DNA of 26,496 bases, taken from a virus. Positions within the stretch are counted from its first letter, which is position 1. Every line of letters begins with the position of its first letter. Below the pieces are notes generated by a model. The model was not told where the DNA came from. It saw only the letters and a list, made by a program, of their open reading frames with translations, and did no database searches. A program made the position numbers and the translations under genes. Positions 6,927 to 15,220 of the stretch are shown piece after piece. Where the stretch lies: positions 1-26,496 of the IMG/VR virus record IMGVR_UViG_3300006071_000080, one strand, 5' to 3'.

Positions 6927-8609
6927 ATGTCAGTCATTCTTTCCCCCTTTGCTGGCGCTGGAGCGCAATTCTTTGACAACTCTGGCAATTTGCTATCCGG
7001 TGGTTTGATTTATACCTATACCGCAGGAACAACAACGCCTCAAGCCACTTATACAACGTCCAGCGGTTCGGTTGCACAAGCAAACCCAATTGTTTTAGAC
7101 TCTTCTGGCCGAGTGCCCAATGGGGAAATCTGGTTAACTGCTGGTGTTATTTACAAATTTGTTTTGCAAAATTCTGTTGGCTCAACCATTGCAACCTACG
7201 ACAATATTGACGGTGTTAATGATTTTTCATCATTTACGGCATCTTCTGGCTCTTCTTTAATTGGTTACTTACCTCCTGGTACTGGTTCCGTAGCAACCAC
7301 CGTACAGGCTAAATTGCAACAAACTGTCAGCGTTATTGATTTTGGAGCAGACCCTACTGGATCAACAGATTCAACTACCGCATTCACAAATGCACAAACT
7401 GCAAGCAAAAATGTTTACATACCGCCAGGAACATACTTGTTAAATGGCCTAAGAATTCAAAATGGAGTAAATCTTATTGGCGCAGGAAAAACTGCGGTAA
7501 GTATTAATCAGTCTGTGGCTGGAACACCAGCAATTAACTGTACATCTGATGCAAGCGTTGGCCAGTTAAAAAATGTAAATTTGTCTGGATTTACAGTATT
7601 TGGTGCAACAAGTGCTACGGTAGCTGCCGTGCTAGTTGCGGCTTATGGTGCATACGCCATTTGGAATTCCACGTTTGATTATTCTGCGAAAAACACATTC
7701 CGCGCTTTGGAAATTCAAGGAGCAACTTCTAACAATGTATTTGATTGTAAATTTACAATTCAATCTGAAGGAACAAGTGACACTGCTGTTTTAGCTAACG
7801 GTGGCGTATACAACTTGTTTGATTTATTTCTTACGCAATGTGCATCTTACGCTTTATCAGATTCTGGATTTAACTGCACATATATTAGATTGGTTACTGA
7901 TAATTGCTGGACTTCTTCTGGGCAGAACACTGTATTTATTAATCCAACTGTTGAACAAATCTATTCATCTTCTGCGCCATCTTCTACCGTTATCACATTA
8001 AGTGGATTTAACCAAACATTAATTAATCTTACGGTAATTTTGAACACGGCAAATTCAGCAAAAGTAACAACCGTACTTACTCCTTTTTCTGGAACAAATC
8101 TTACTGAACCAAGATTTTTATGCACAGTTACAAATCCATTTGGAACAAGTAATCAAACTTGGACTTTAATCGGTCCAGGTCAAAGTTCTTGCACAAACAA
8201 AATAGAAACTGTATACGACGGCTCTGCTGATATTAAAAATTTACGCAATGTAACTTTTGTTTCAAATTGTTCAACATTTACAAATCAATCTGTTCCTCAT
8301 GGCGGCAAAAACGTTCAATATCTTGCGCCAAGTGGGTCATTTAACTTTACGGCACTTAGCAATACGGATGCTGTAATTTTTGACTTTACTGGAACTATTG
8401 CCGTAGCAAATGTTGTAATCGGTACAACTGGCGTTTCAATACTTAATAATCAAGTTATATCTTTTTACTCAAAAGGAACAATTACAACATTAAATATTAC
8501 CAGCCAAAGTTCAGCTAACGTGGCATTGTTGCCTACCACAATGGCTGCTGGAAGCAAGTTTTCCGCTATTTATTATTCAACCACTAATACTTGGTATCCA
8601 ATTGGATAA
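6927..8609 (+). CDS. Tailspike protein with beta-helix (pectate-lyase-like) domain
   Basis: A 560-aa protein with a ribosome site AAAAGGAAA before ATG 6927. Residues about 5-97 form a widespread phage tailspike N-terminal domain (FAGAGAQFFDNSGN..., SGGLIYTYTAGTTTPQATY, SSGRVPNGEIWLTAGVIYKF), which attaches the spike to the virion. Residues about 130-200 carry the entry motif of right-handed beta-helix spikes (VSVIDFGADPTGSTDSTTAF, YIPPGTYLLNGL, GVNLIGAG), as in the pectate lyase superfamily. The remaining residues are Asn/Thr/Val-rich helix rungs and a C-terminal cap. Such spikes bind and often cleave surface polysaccharide; enzymatic activity is likely but no catalytic residues can be assigned. 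From about 7200 on the DNA is much richer in A+T than the head genes, suggesting exchange. Confidence 0.88.
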   Translation: MSVILSPFAGAGAQFFDNSGNLLSGGLIYTYTAGTTTPQATYTTSSGSVAQANPIVLDSSGRVPNGEIWLTAGVIYKFVLQNSVGSTIATYDNIDGVNDFSSFTASSGSSLIGYLPPGTGSVATTVQAKLQQTVSVIDFGADPTGSTDSTTAFTNAQTASKNVYIPPGTYLLNGLRIQNGVNLIGAGKTAVSINQSVAGTPAINCTSDASVGQLKNVNLSGFTVFGATSATVAAVLVAAYGAYAIWNSTFDYSAKNTFRALEIQGATSNNVFDCKFTIQSEGTSDTAVLANGGVYNLFDLFLTQCASYALSDSGFNCTYIRLVTDNCWTSSGQNTVFINPTVEQIYSSSAPSSTVITLSGFNQTLINLTVILNTANSAKVTTVLTPFSGTNLTEPRFLCTVTNPFGTSNQTWTLIGPGQSSCTNKIETVYDGSADIKNLRNVTFVSNCSTFTNQSVPHGGKNVQYLAPSGSFNFTALSNTDAVIFDFTGTIAVANVVIGTTGVSILNNQVISFYSKGTITTLNITSQSSANVALLPTTMAAGSKFSAIYYSTTNTWYPIG

Positions 8610-8611
8610 GC

Positions 8612-9940
8612 ATGGCTAATTCAAAAATATCAGCCTTACCTTCAGCTACTACGCCATTGGCTGGTACTGAAGTTTTGCCCATTGTTCAAAGTTCGGCTAC
8701 TGACCAAGTAACGGTTGCCAACTTAACGGCTGGTCGTGCTGTGAGTGCTTTAAGCATTACTACAACTAATGATGCTTCAATTAATGGTCAAACATTGGGA
8801 AAAGGTGGAAGTAATATTTCATCAAATACTACACATGGAAATAATGCATTAAATTCAAATACAACAGGCTCCAACAATACCTCAATGGGGCAACAAGCAT
8901 TAAATTCAAATACTACTGGAAGTAATAATACTGCGGTTGGTCAACAATCATCAATTTTTAATACAACTGGAAATAATAATGTAAGCTATGGAATTGCTTC
9001 TTTGTATCAAAATACAACTGGAGGAAACAATACAGGAATTGGACGCTATGCATTATTTGGTGTCACTACAACAGTTGGAACTTTGGGCGCAATAACTGGT
9101 GGTACAGGATATAACGGTGGTGCTTCTGGTGGTCCGTTTACAGTTCAATCTTCTCTTTCAAGTGGTACACCCGCTGGAACTTATCCAACATTAAGTATTA
9201 CAGTTACTTCTGGCGTAATTACGGGAGCAACTTTAGTTACATTTGGTACGAAATTTCAAGACACAACAACCGTATTAACTGTAACTTCTGCCGCAATGGT
9301 GAGTGCTGGTTTTGCCGCTGGTGGTTCTGGTTTTAGCATACCAGTTGCCACATTGTTAACACCAAACAACAATACTGGAATTGGATATTCTTCTGGTTTA
9401 GGTTTAACGTCAGGCTCCAATAATGTTATTTTAGGTTCTTATCAAGGAATTTTTGCCCCTATTTTGGTAACGGGTAGTAGTTATGTTGTATTAAGTGATG
9501 GCGCTGGCAATGTGCGTGGATATTTTGATTCAAGCAATAATTTTTTTGCATCTGGTCCAATTCTTAGCAATAGCGTTGCGGTTCCAACAATATCAAGCAC
9601 TTCAACTTTAACGAACAAATGGATTCAGCCTCGCGTTTTAGCAAGCACCGCAAATAGCGCAACGCCCACGCTAAACACAGATAACTACGACATGATGGTT
9701 ATCACAGGTCAATCCGTGGCTATTACGTCGTTTTCCACAAACTTAACAGGTACTCCTGTAAACGGTCAAAAATTGATTATTGCAATCACAGGCACGGCAT
9801 CCATTGCCATAACCTGGGGCGCATCGTTTGAATCGTCCACAACAACATTGCCATCCACAACATCGGGAACTAATCGTTTAGACATTGGATTTGTTTGGAA
9901 CGTAGCCACAAGTAAGTGGCGCTGCTTGGCGGTGGCTTGA
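8612..9940 (+). CDS. Tail fibre with short NNT(G/A)xG repeats and an inserted module
   Basis: A 442-aa protein starting at ATG 8612, two bases after the tailspike stop; a TTG at 8591 would overlap the tailspike and is not needed. Residues 1-60 (KISALPSATTPLAGTEVLPIVQ) are a common fibre N-terminus. Residues about 68-149 carry repeats near (A)LNSNTTGSNNTAVGQ, 17 residues apart where clearest, typical of beta-roll fibre and adhesin stalks. Residues about 152-249 are a different segment (TLGAITGGTGYNGG to GGSGFSIPVATL), after which NNNTGIG repeats resume at 252. The C-terminal 100 residues (TDNYDMMVITGQSVAITSF to FVWNVATSKWRCLAVA) form a tip domain common in phage fibres. DNA is A+T-rich like the preceding gene. 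Likely a receptor-binding accessory fibre. Confidence 0.82.
   Translation: MANSKISALPSATTPLAGTEVLPIVQSSATDQVTVANLTAGRAVSALSITTTNDASINGQTLGKGGSNISSNTTHGNNALNSNTTGSNNTSMGQQALNSNTTGSNNTAVGQQSSIFNTTGNNNVSYGIASLYQNTTGGNNTGIGRYALFGVTTTVGTLGAITGGTGYNGGASGGPFTVQSSLSSGTPAGTYPTLSITVTSGVITGATLVTFGTKFQDTTTVLTVTSAAMVSAGFAAGGSGFSIPVATLLTPNNNTGIGYSSGLGLTSGSNNVILGSYQGIFAPILVTGSSYVVLSDGAGNVRGYFDSSNNFFASGPILSNSVAVPTISSTSTLTNKWIQPRVLASTANSATPTLNTDNYDMMVITGQSVAITSFSTNLTGTPVNGQKLIIAITGTASIAITWGASFESSTTTLPSTTSGTNRLDIGFVWNVATSKWRCLAVA
8846..8913 (+). repeat. Direct repeat, period 51 bases, in the short-repeat fibre gene
   Basis: GCATTAAATTCAAATAC is present at 8846-8862 and again at 8897-8913, exactly 51 bases (17 codons) apart, and the flanking codons repeat with near-identity at protein level. 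The exact DNA match suggests a fairly recent internal duplication or unit-slippage in the fibre stalk. Confidence 0.8.
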
Positions 9941-9941
9941 T

Positions 9942-10808
9942 ATGACCCAAGTAATACTTACTGGTTCTGGAACTTGGACTCTTCCGTCTGATTGGAATGA
10001 TTCAGTAAACACCATTGAGATATATGGTGCTGGTGGTAATGGTGCAACTGGAACCGCATCTGCCTCTGGCGGTGGTGGTGCTGGTGGCACTTATGCAAAG
10101 TTTTCAAATGTCCCGATTTCATCATTGGTTGCGAATGGGTATATTAATGATTTAGCATACAACACTTATGTAACAACCAACTCCACATACAATTCTTCTT
10201 ACTTTTTGCATGGAACTCCAGACGGAATAACTTTTAATGCTCCACTCTTTTCTGCTGCTGGATTAAATGCTTCTGGAATTACTGGTGGGGCTGGAACTTT
10301 ACAATTAGCAAGCACAATAAATGGTACAAATTACCTAGCAGCTTCTAAGGCTAGTGGTGCTGGAGGCAATGGTCGATCTTCAACTACTGCTGCCGGAGGC
10401 GGTGGTGGTGGCGGTGCTGGTGCAATTGGAGTTGGCGGCGCGGGTTCAAACAATACAGTTGCAACAATTGGTAACGGCGGCGGTGGCGGTAATGGCGGTG
10501 GCAATGCTTCTGGTGTAACTGGAGGCTCTGCTGGAACAGGCGCTGGTGCTGGAGGCAATGGCGGTATAGCATCAACATCAGGCTCTGCTGGTAGCGCTGG
10601 TTCTACGGGATATTCTGGCGGTGGTGGCGGCGGTGCTGGTGACGGTGTAACCGCAACATCCGGTGGCGCTGGTGGTCTTTATGGTGGCGGCGGCGGTGGT
10701 GGTGCATCTTCCACAATTTCAACTGGTGGACTTGGTGCTGCTGGCATCATTATTATTAACTACACACCACTCGCAACTTCTACCGGAAATTTCTTTCTTG
10801 TTTTTTAA
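9942..10808 (+). CDS. Glycine-rich tail fibre adhesin
   Basis: A 288-aa protein beginning one base after the stop of the preceding fibre gene. The N-terminus (MTQVILTGSGTWTLPSDWND, then NTIEIYGAGGNGATG) matches the glycine-rich phage tail domain in which a beta-stranded start leads into poly-glycine segments. From about residue 125 to 265 there are many runs of 4-7 Gly separated by short Ala/Ser/Thr/Asn loops, ending in GAAGIIIINYTP. Similar Gly-rich segments fold as polyglycine II bundles in the gp38 tip adhesin of T-even-like phage S16, where variable loops between Gly runs contact the receptor. Here it probably forms or caps the tip of a neighbouring fibre; direct homology to gp38 is not claimed. 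Confidence 0.8.
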   Translation: MTQVILTGSGTWTLPSDWNDSVNTIEIYGAGGNGATGTASASGGGGAGGTYAKFSNVPISSLVANGYINDLAYNTYVTTNSTYNSSYFLHGTPDGITFNAPLFSAAGLNASGITGGAGTLQLASTINGTNYLAASKASGAGGNGRSSTTAAGGGGGGGAGAIGVGGAGSNNTVATIGNGGGGGNGGGNASGVTGGSAGTGAGAGGNGGIASTSGSAGSAGSTGYSGGGGGGAGDGVTATSGGAGGLYGGGGGGGASSTISTGGLGAAGIIIINYTPLATSTGNFFLVF

Positions 10809-10816
10809 ATAAAATT

Positions 10817-11092
10817 ATGATTAAAGTAGCATCAGGTTTCATTCTTTGGTTTATGAACCGAATGAAGTTTCAAGGCTGGACCAGTCTTTGGGGCGACATT
10901 TACTTTGTGCCTGGCTGCGAAACTGACGCCGGCCTCATTCTCCATGAGCAAACCCACCTAAAACAAATGGCAAAAGATGGAAAGCTGGTCTACATGGTAA
11001 AGTACCTATACTGGACGGCACGTTACGGCTATATGCAAAACCCCTATGAAATAGAGGCTAGAGCCGTTCAGTATGGCATAAGCAAAGGATAA
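10817..11092 (+). CDS. Small HExxH putative metallopeptidase-like protein
   Basis: A 91-aa protein with HEQTH at residues 43-47 and a downstream acidic segment, NPYEIEARA (residues 75-83), in the arrangement of gluzincin-type zinc peptidases (two His plus a distal Glu). A hydrophobic first 15 residues ([10 protein letters not shown]) may anchor it. Similar small HExxH proteins occur in many tailed-phage genomes, but their substrate is not known to me. It sits between tail fibres and the gp4-like gene, and its stop lies two bases before that gene's ATG, so it is co-translated with virion genes. Possible jobs are virion protein processing or cell-envelope modification. No clear ribosome site precedes ATG 10817; ATG 10853 is an alternative. 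Confidence 0.78.
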   Translation: MIKVASGFILWFMNRMKFQGWTSLWGDIYFVPGCETDAGLILHEQTHLKQMAKDGKLVYMVKYLYWTARYGYMQNPYEIEARAVQYGISKG

Positions 11093-11094
11093 TC

Positions 11095-12066
11095 ATGACA
11101 AAGCCAATTGACATTATCAGCCGCGCTCTAAAAGACATTGGTGCGCTTGAAGCTGGTGAAACGCCCACGTCAGAAGCAGCGCAAGATGCCTTTGATATGC
11201 TGAACGATTTGTGCGACCAATGGTCAAACGAACAGATGATGGTGTATTACAAGTCTGAAATCATTTTCCCGATTGTCTCGGGTCAGACGCAATACACAAT
11301 TGGACCAGGCGGTGAGATTGGCGCAAGTTTCACAGGCTCTATATCTGGCTTTACCCTTACCGTGACCGGCATTACGTCTGGTGCGCTTGCTATCGGTCAA
11401 ACCTTGAGTGGAACCGGCATTGCTGCTGGAACAACCATTGTGGCCATGAATACCGGCGCTGGTGGCAACATTAACGAAGTTGGAACGTACACGGTCAACA
11501 TTTACCAAACGGTGGCTAGCACAACCATCTCGGCTTACTATCAGCGTCCTTTGACAATCAATTCTTGCTTTGTAAGGGTAAACACAAACTCCAACGGAAC
11601 GCCTATTGTCAACGGCGGCTTGGACTATCCGATGGCGGTGCTGAATTACGAAGACTACGCTTTAATTGGCCTTAAAACGCTTAACGGACCTTGGCCTAAG
11701 GCTTTGTATTACCAGCCCGCTGAAACTCTTGGAAATATCTTCCTATGGCCTAATCCAGCGCAGGGCGAGGTTCATATGTTCTGCGATACGTTGTTTGCGC
11801 GGTACAGTTCCCTGTCTGACAATATTATCCTGCCACAAGGCTACCTAATGGCTCTGCGCTGGTGCCTGGCTGAACGTTTGATGCCTATGTACGGCAAAGC
11901 CTCGCCAACGCAAATTGACATGATTATGAAGTTTGCTGGCCAAGCAAAGGCTACAATTAAGCGCACAAACATGAAACCGCCTCCTGTTGCGCGGTACGCT
12001 GATGCGCTATTGGTTGGAAGGTCACGCGACGCAGGGTGGATTTTGAGTGGCGGTTTCTTACGCTGA
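11095..12066 (+). CDS. P22 gp4-like tail accessory factor with inserted beta module
   Basis: A 323-aa protein. Residues 1-70 ([20 protein letters not shown], then [19 protein letters not shown]) fit the P22 gp4 family, which binds under the portal ring to begin closing the packaged head and accept the tail machine. The remainder ([55 protein letters not shown]) continues the same family. Between them, residues about 78-147 form a Gly/Thr-rich segment of the pattern [21 protein letters not shown] ... [17 protein letters not shown], split here by an ellipsis, which resembles a module I know from unrelated phage proteins. P22 gp4 itself is 166 aa, so this version is much longer. The start follows AAAGGA in the upstream gene's end. 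Confidence 0.87.
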   Translation: MTKPIDIISRALKDIGALEAGETPTSEAAQDAFDMLNDLCDQWSNEQMMVYYKSEIIFPIVSGQTQYTIGPGGEIGASFTGSISGFTLTVTGITSGALAIGQTLSGTGIAAGTTIVAMNTGAGGNINEVGTYTVNIYQTVASTTISAYYQRPLTINSCFVRVNTNSNGTPIVNGGLDYPMAVLNYEDYALIGLKTLNGPWPKALYYQPAETLGNIFLWPNPAQGEVHMFCDTLFARYSSLSDNIILPQGYLMALRWCLAERLMPMYGKASPTQIDMIMKFAGQAKATIKRTNMKPPPVARYADALLVGRSRDAGWILSGGFLR

Positions 12067-12082
12067 CCTTACAAGGCAAAAA

Positions 12083-12715
12083 ATGTATTACGTTTACAGC
12101 CATTTACGCAAAGACACAAACGAACCTTTTTATGTTGGGAAAGGTAAGGGGAAAAGGTGTTTTTCTGAAAACGCAAGAAATTTGTATTGGAAAAAAGTTG
12201 CAAATAAGGCTGGCTATGAAGTCAAAATACTTGTTAGCAACATTGATGAAGAACTTGCGTTTATGGCAGAAGCCGAGTGCATTGATTTGTACAAACGAAT
12301 TGGCTACAAGTTGACAAACATGACTGATGGTGGAGAAGGCGCATCAGGCTATCAGCATACAGAAGAACATAAAGAAAAAATGAAGGGCAATGAACTTTGG
12401 AAGCTGGTTAAAACAAACGGCTTTAAAGGGAAGACTCATTCTGATGAACAGAAAGCCAAATGGTCTGAAATGCGTAAAGGCGCGCCAGGCCCAAGAAAAG
12501 GCGTAATTCTTTCTGAAGAAACAAAACGCAAGCAAAGCATTGCAAAAACAGGTGTTCCTATTCTTAAAAAACGTGTATTGCAAAACGATCAAATACATGA
12601 AATTCGTGTTTTGCTAATCAACAATTCTATCGCGTCTATTGCTAGACAATACGGTGTTGGGGAATCAACCATCCGCAGAATTAGAGATGGCGAGCGTTAT
12701 GGAGATGTCAAATAA
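12083..12715 (+). CDS. GIY-YIG endonuclease with NUMOD3-like repeats (free-standing homing endonuclease)
   Basis: A 210-aa protein. The GIY-YIG catalytic module occupies residues 2-75: YVY (3-5), FYVGKGKGKR (16-25) with the catalytic Arg region, and a Glu-rich helix (AEAECIDLYKR, 62-72). Three NUMOD3-like DNA-binding repeats follow (about 89-102, 113-132, 138-157), each with a G-x(1-5)-(T/S)-(E/D)-E pattern and basic ends, and a C-terminal helix-turn-helix (SIASIARQYGVGESTIRRI, 182-200). ATG 12083 has AAGG at about 12073-12076; an upstream GTG would overlap the gp4-like gene. The stop overlaps the next ATG (TAATG). The insertion between two conserved virion genes, and A+T-rich DNA, fit a homing gene. 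Target site unknown. Confidence 0.88.
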   Translation: MYYVYSHLRKDTNEPFYVGKGKGKRCFSENARNLYWKKVANKAGYEVKILVSNIDEELAFMAEAECIDLYKRIGYKLTNMTDGGEGASGYQHTEEHKEKMKGNELWKLVKTNGFKGKTHSDEQKAKWSEMRKGAPGPRKGVILSEETKRKQSIAKTGVPILKKRVLQNDQIHEIRVLLINNSIASIARQYGVGESTIRRIRDGERYGDVK

Positions 12716-14178
12716 TGGCAGATTTCAATTTTGTTGGTCAAAGCTACGAAGCACCATCCATCTATCAAGACGCGCAGGAGTGTATCAATTTCTTTCCGGA
12801 AGTTGACCTAACCAAGCCTCAAGGTAGCCGTGGAATTGTTGCGCTTTACCCAACGCCAGGTCTGACTCAAATCTTACAATTTGAACAAGCTGAAGTGCGC
12901 GGAATGCGTACCTTGTCCGGTGGTGCTTATTTAATTATTGTTGTCGGACCATACGTTTATTCGGTAAACAATTCATACGTTGCCACAAAAGTAGGAACAT
13001 TAACCACAAATTCTGGTCGCGTTAGCATTACGGACAATATCATGTCCGATACCGGACTAAACGCTTACATTGTGGATGGCGTTAACCGTTACTATTGGGT
13101 GGCTTCTACAAACACCTTTGCAACGCTACCGTCCACCGATGGTCCGTGGCAAGGCGCGAATGTGTGCGAGGTGGTGGACAATTACATCATCTACAACCAA
13201 CCAGGCACTCAACTATGGGCGGCTACCGACCTTGGCCTTGTAACATCTTCTAATGCGTATTACGGTGCTAAAGACGGCTCCCCTGACCCCTTAGTATCCC
13301 TTATCGTAGACCGTCGTCAGGTGTCTTTGCTTGGAGAATTTACCACCGAAGTTTGGACTGACGTGGGCAATGTGATTAACGGCATTATTTCGTTTCCCTT
13401 CCAGCGCATTCCCGGTACAAGCTCGCAACACGGCATTGCCGCTAGATTTTCTGTGGCTCGATTTGGTGAACAGTTCTGCTTTGTCAGCCAAGACAACCGT
13501 GGCCAAGCCATCATTGGCGTTATGGAAGGTTACGCGTTTAAACGTATCTCCACACACGCAGTAGAACAGACGTTAATGAACCAGCCAATTTCCGATGCCG
13601 TTGCCTATACCTACCAGCTAGAAGGCCATGAGTTTTACGTTGTCACGTTCCCATCAATCAACCTGACTTGGGTTTACGACATTACAACGCAGGCATGGCA
13701 CAAGTGGCTATCGTGGGACGGAAAACAATATAACCGCCATCGTTCTAATTGCGGCGCTATTTTTAACAACGTGTATCTTGTTGGCGACTACCAAAACGGT
13801 AAAATCTACCAACTAGACAATGCGGTATATACGGACAACGGAAGCACTATTCGCAGACTGCGTCGCGCTCCTCATCTAGTGACAGACTTTCAGCGCCAAT
13901 ACTTTGCAGAGTTGCAGATTCAGTTCCAGCCTGGCGTTGGTCTAGAAGTTGGACAAGGACAAGACCCGCAGGCTATGTTGCGCTGGTCAAACGATGGCGG
14001 CTCAACTTACTCTAATGAGCATTGGGTAAGCATTGGTAAAGTTGGAAAATATCGCAATCGTGCTATATGGCGGCGTTTGGGAACTGCGCGTGACCGAATC
14101 TTTGAAGTGGTTATTACGGACCCCGTAAAAGCGGTCATTGTCTCGGCAAACTTAAAAGCCGAAGAAGCTGAAAATTAA
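12715..14178 (+). CDS. P22 gp10-like packaged DNA stabilisation protein
   Basis: A 487-aa protein near the 472 aa of P22 gp10. The N-terminus (FNFVGQSYEAPSIYQDAQEC, then NFFPEVD) and later segments (YPTPGLTQIL, DRRQVSLLGEFTTEVW, FPFQRIPGT, FCFVSQDNRGQA) fit the phage stabilisation-protein family. gp10 forms the hexameric hub that binds below gp4, seals packaged DNA in the head and supports the tailspikes. ATG 12715 overlaps the homing endonuclease stop, with GGAGATG at 12701-12707 inside that gene providing the ribosome site, so the endonuclease gene contributes to this essential gene's translation signal. The C-terminal FEVVITDPVKAVIVSANLK is typical of the family end. Confidence 0.9.
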   Translation: MADFNFVGQSYEAPSIYQDAQECINFFPEVDLTKPQGSRGIVALYPTPGLTQILQFEQAEVRGMRTLSGGAYLIIVVGPYVYSVNNSYVATKVGTLTTNSGRVSITDNIMSDTGLNAYIVDGVNRYYWVASTNTFATLPSTDGPWQGANVCEVVDNYIIYNQPGTQLWAATDLGLVTSSNAYYGAKDGSPDPLVSLIVDRRQVSLLGEFTTEVWTDVGNVINGIISFPFQRIPGTSSQHGIAARFSVARFGEQFCFVSQDNRGQAIIGVMEGYAFKRISTHAVEQTLMNQPISDAVAYTYQLEGHEFYVVTFPSINLTWVYDITTQAWHKWLSWDGKQYNRHRSNCGAIFNNVYLVGDYQNGKIYQLDNAVYTDNGSTIRRLRRAPHLVTDFQRQYFAELQIQFQPGVGLEVGQGQDPQAMLRWSNDGGSTYSNEHWVSIGKVGKYRNRAIWRRLGTARDRIFEVVITDPVKAVIVSANLKAEEAEN

Positions 14179-14188
14179 GGAGAAAATT

Positions 14189-15217
14189 ATGGCAGGTTGG
14201 TTTGAAAATTTTGTTAGTAATCCGATAGGCACTTTGAGTAATACTGTTTCCGATTTTATACAAAGCCCATCTCAATCCATTGGACAAATGTGGAATAGTG
14301 GCGGGAAAACGGCTGCTGAACTTGCTGCATTGTATTATGGAGGTAACGCATTATTGAGTTCTGGTACTGCTGGTGGTGCTGCTAATGCTGCATCTGAAAT
14401 GTCGGCATATCCCACTTCTGGCATTGTTGGTAATGTTCCTGCTGCTGCTACTGGTTCTGCGGGTATTTCTGGATTAGGAACTACTCTTTCATCATTGACC
14501 GGATTAAGCCCTACAAGTCTTGCACTCTTAGGTTCTGGTGCATTAAATTATTTGGGTTCTCAGGGGCAGGCTAATGCAGCACAAAATGCTGCTCAGGCAC
14601 AAGCTAATGCAGCGCAAACGGCACAAGCGCAGCAACAAGCTAACTTTAACCTGATTAACCAACAACAAGCGCCAGTTCGTTCTGTTGGTTACTCTGCGTT
14701 AAACACGCTCGGCTCCATGTTGCCAGGTCAAAACCAACAGTACGATGCCAAAGGCAATCCAATTGGTACGGTACAAGGTACTGGTGCTTTGACGCAAACC
14801 TTTGGCCCAGAGCAATTGAAATCTAATCTTGCGCCCAACTATCAATTTATGTTGAGCCAAGGTCTTGGCGCTCAAAACCAAGCTATGAATGTTGGTGGTG
14901 GTGGTTCTAACATCAACCGTGCTGGAACTAAATTTGCGGAAGATTACGCCTCTAATGCGTATCAGAATGCGTTTAACAACTTTCAAAATCAGCAAACCAA
15001 CATTTACAACCGTCTTGCCGGTATTGCCGGTCTTGGCCAACAAGGTCAATCTGCCGTAAACGCCGCAGGCACAAACGCAACAAACGCAATCGGTCAACTT
15101 GGCGTAGGCGCTGCTGGCGTTCTTGGCTCTGGTCAGATTGGTGCAGCTAATGCTAACGCTACTGGTCTGGCCAATCTTGGAAACACCGCTTATTTGACAA
15201 ACCTTATGGGGCCATAA
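14189..15217 (+). CDS. DNA ejection protein candidate (P22 gp7 position; DNA transfer protein-like)
   Basis: A 342-aa protein with AAGGAGA before ATG 14189. The N-terminus is moderately hydrophobic with Ala/Gly-rich helices; residues about 128-155 form an Ala/Gln repeat (ANAAQNAAQAQANAAQTAQA) likely to be a coiled coil. The segment LAPNYQFMLSQGLGAQNQAMN (split NVGGGG) followed by YASNAYQNAFNNFQNQQTNI, YNRLAGIAGLGQQGQSAVN matches proteins commonly labelled DNA transfer protein in podophages. It occupies the place of P22 gene 7, downstream of gp10 and first of three. Expected role: packaged in the virion, expelled into the cell envelope to conduct DNA. The exact correspondence to gp7 is inferred from order. 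Confidence 0.78.
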   Translation: MAGWFENFVSNPIGTLSNTVSDFIQSPSQSIGQMWNSGGKTAAELAALYYGGNALLSSGTAGGAANAASEMSAYPTSGIVGNVPAAATGSAGISGLGTTLSSLTGLSPTSLALLGSGALNYLGSQGQANAAQNAAQAQANAAQTAQAQQQANFNLINQQQAPVRSVGYSALNTLGSMLPGQNQQYDAKGNPIGTVQGTGALTQTFGPEQLKSNLAPNYQFMLSQGLGAQNQAMNVGGGGSNINRAGTKFAEDYASNAYQNAFNNFQNQQTNIYNRLAGIAGLGQQGQSAVNAAGTNATNAIGQLGVGAAGVLGSGQIGAANANATGLANLGNTAYLTNLMGP

Positions 15218-15220
15218 AAA

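Noticed and set aside
10331-10578. Antisense proline- and histidine/glutamine-rich frames over the glycine-rich adhesin
   Set aside because: Direct by-product of GGT/GGC repeats on the plus strand.
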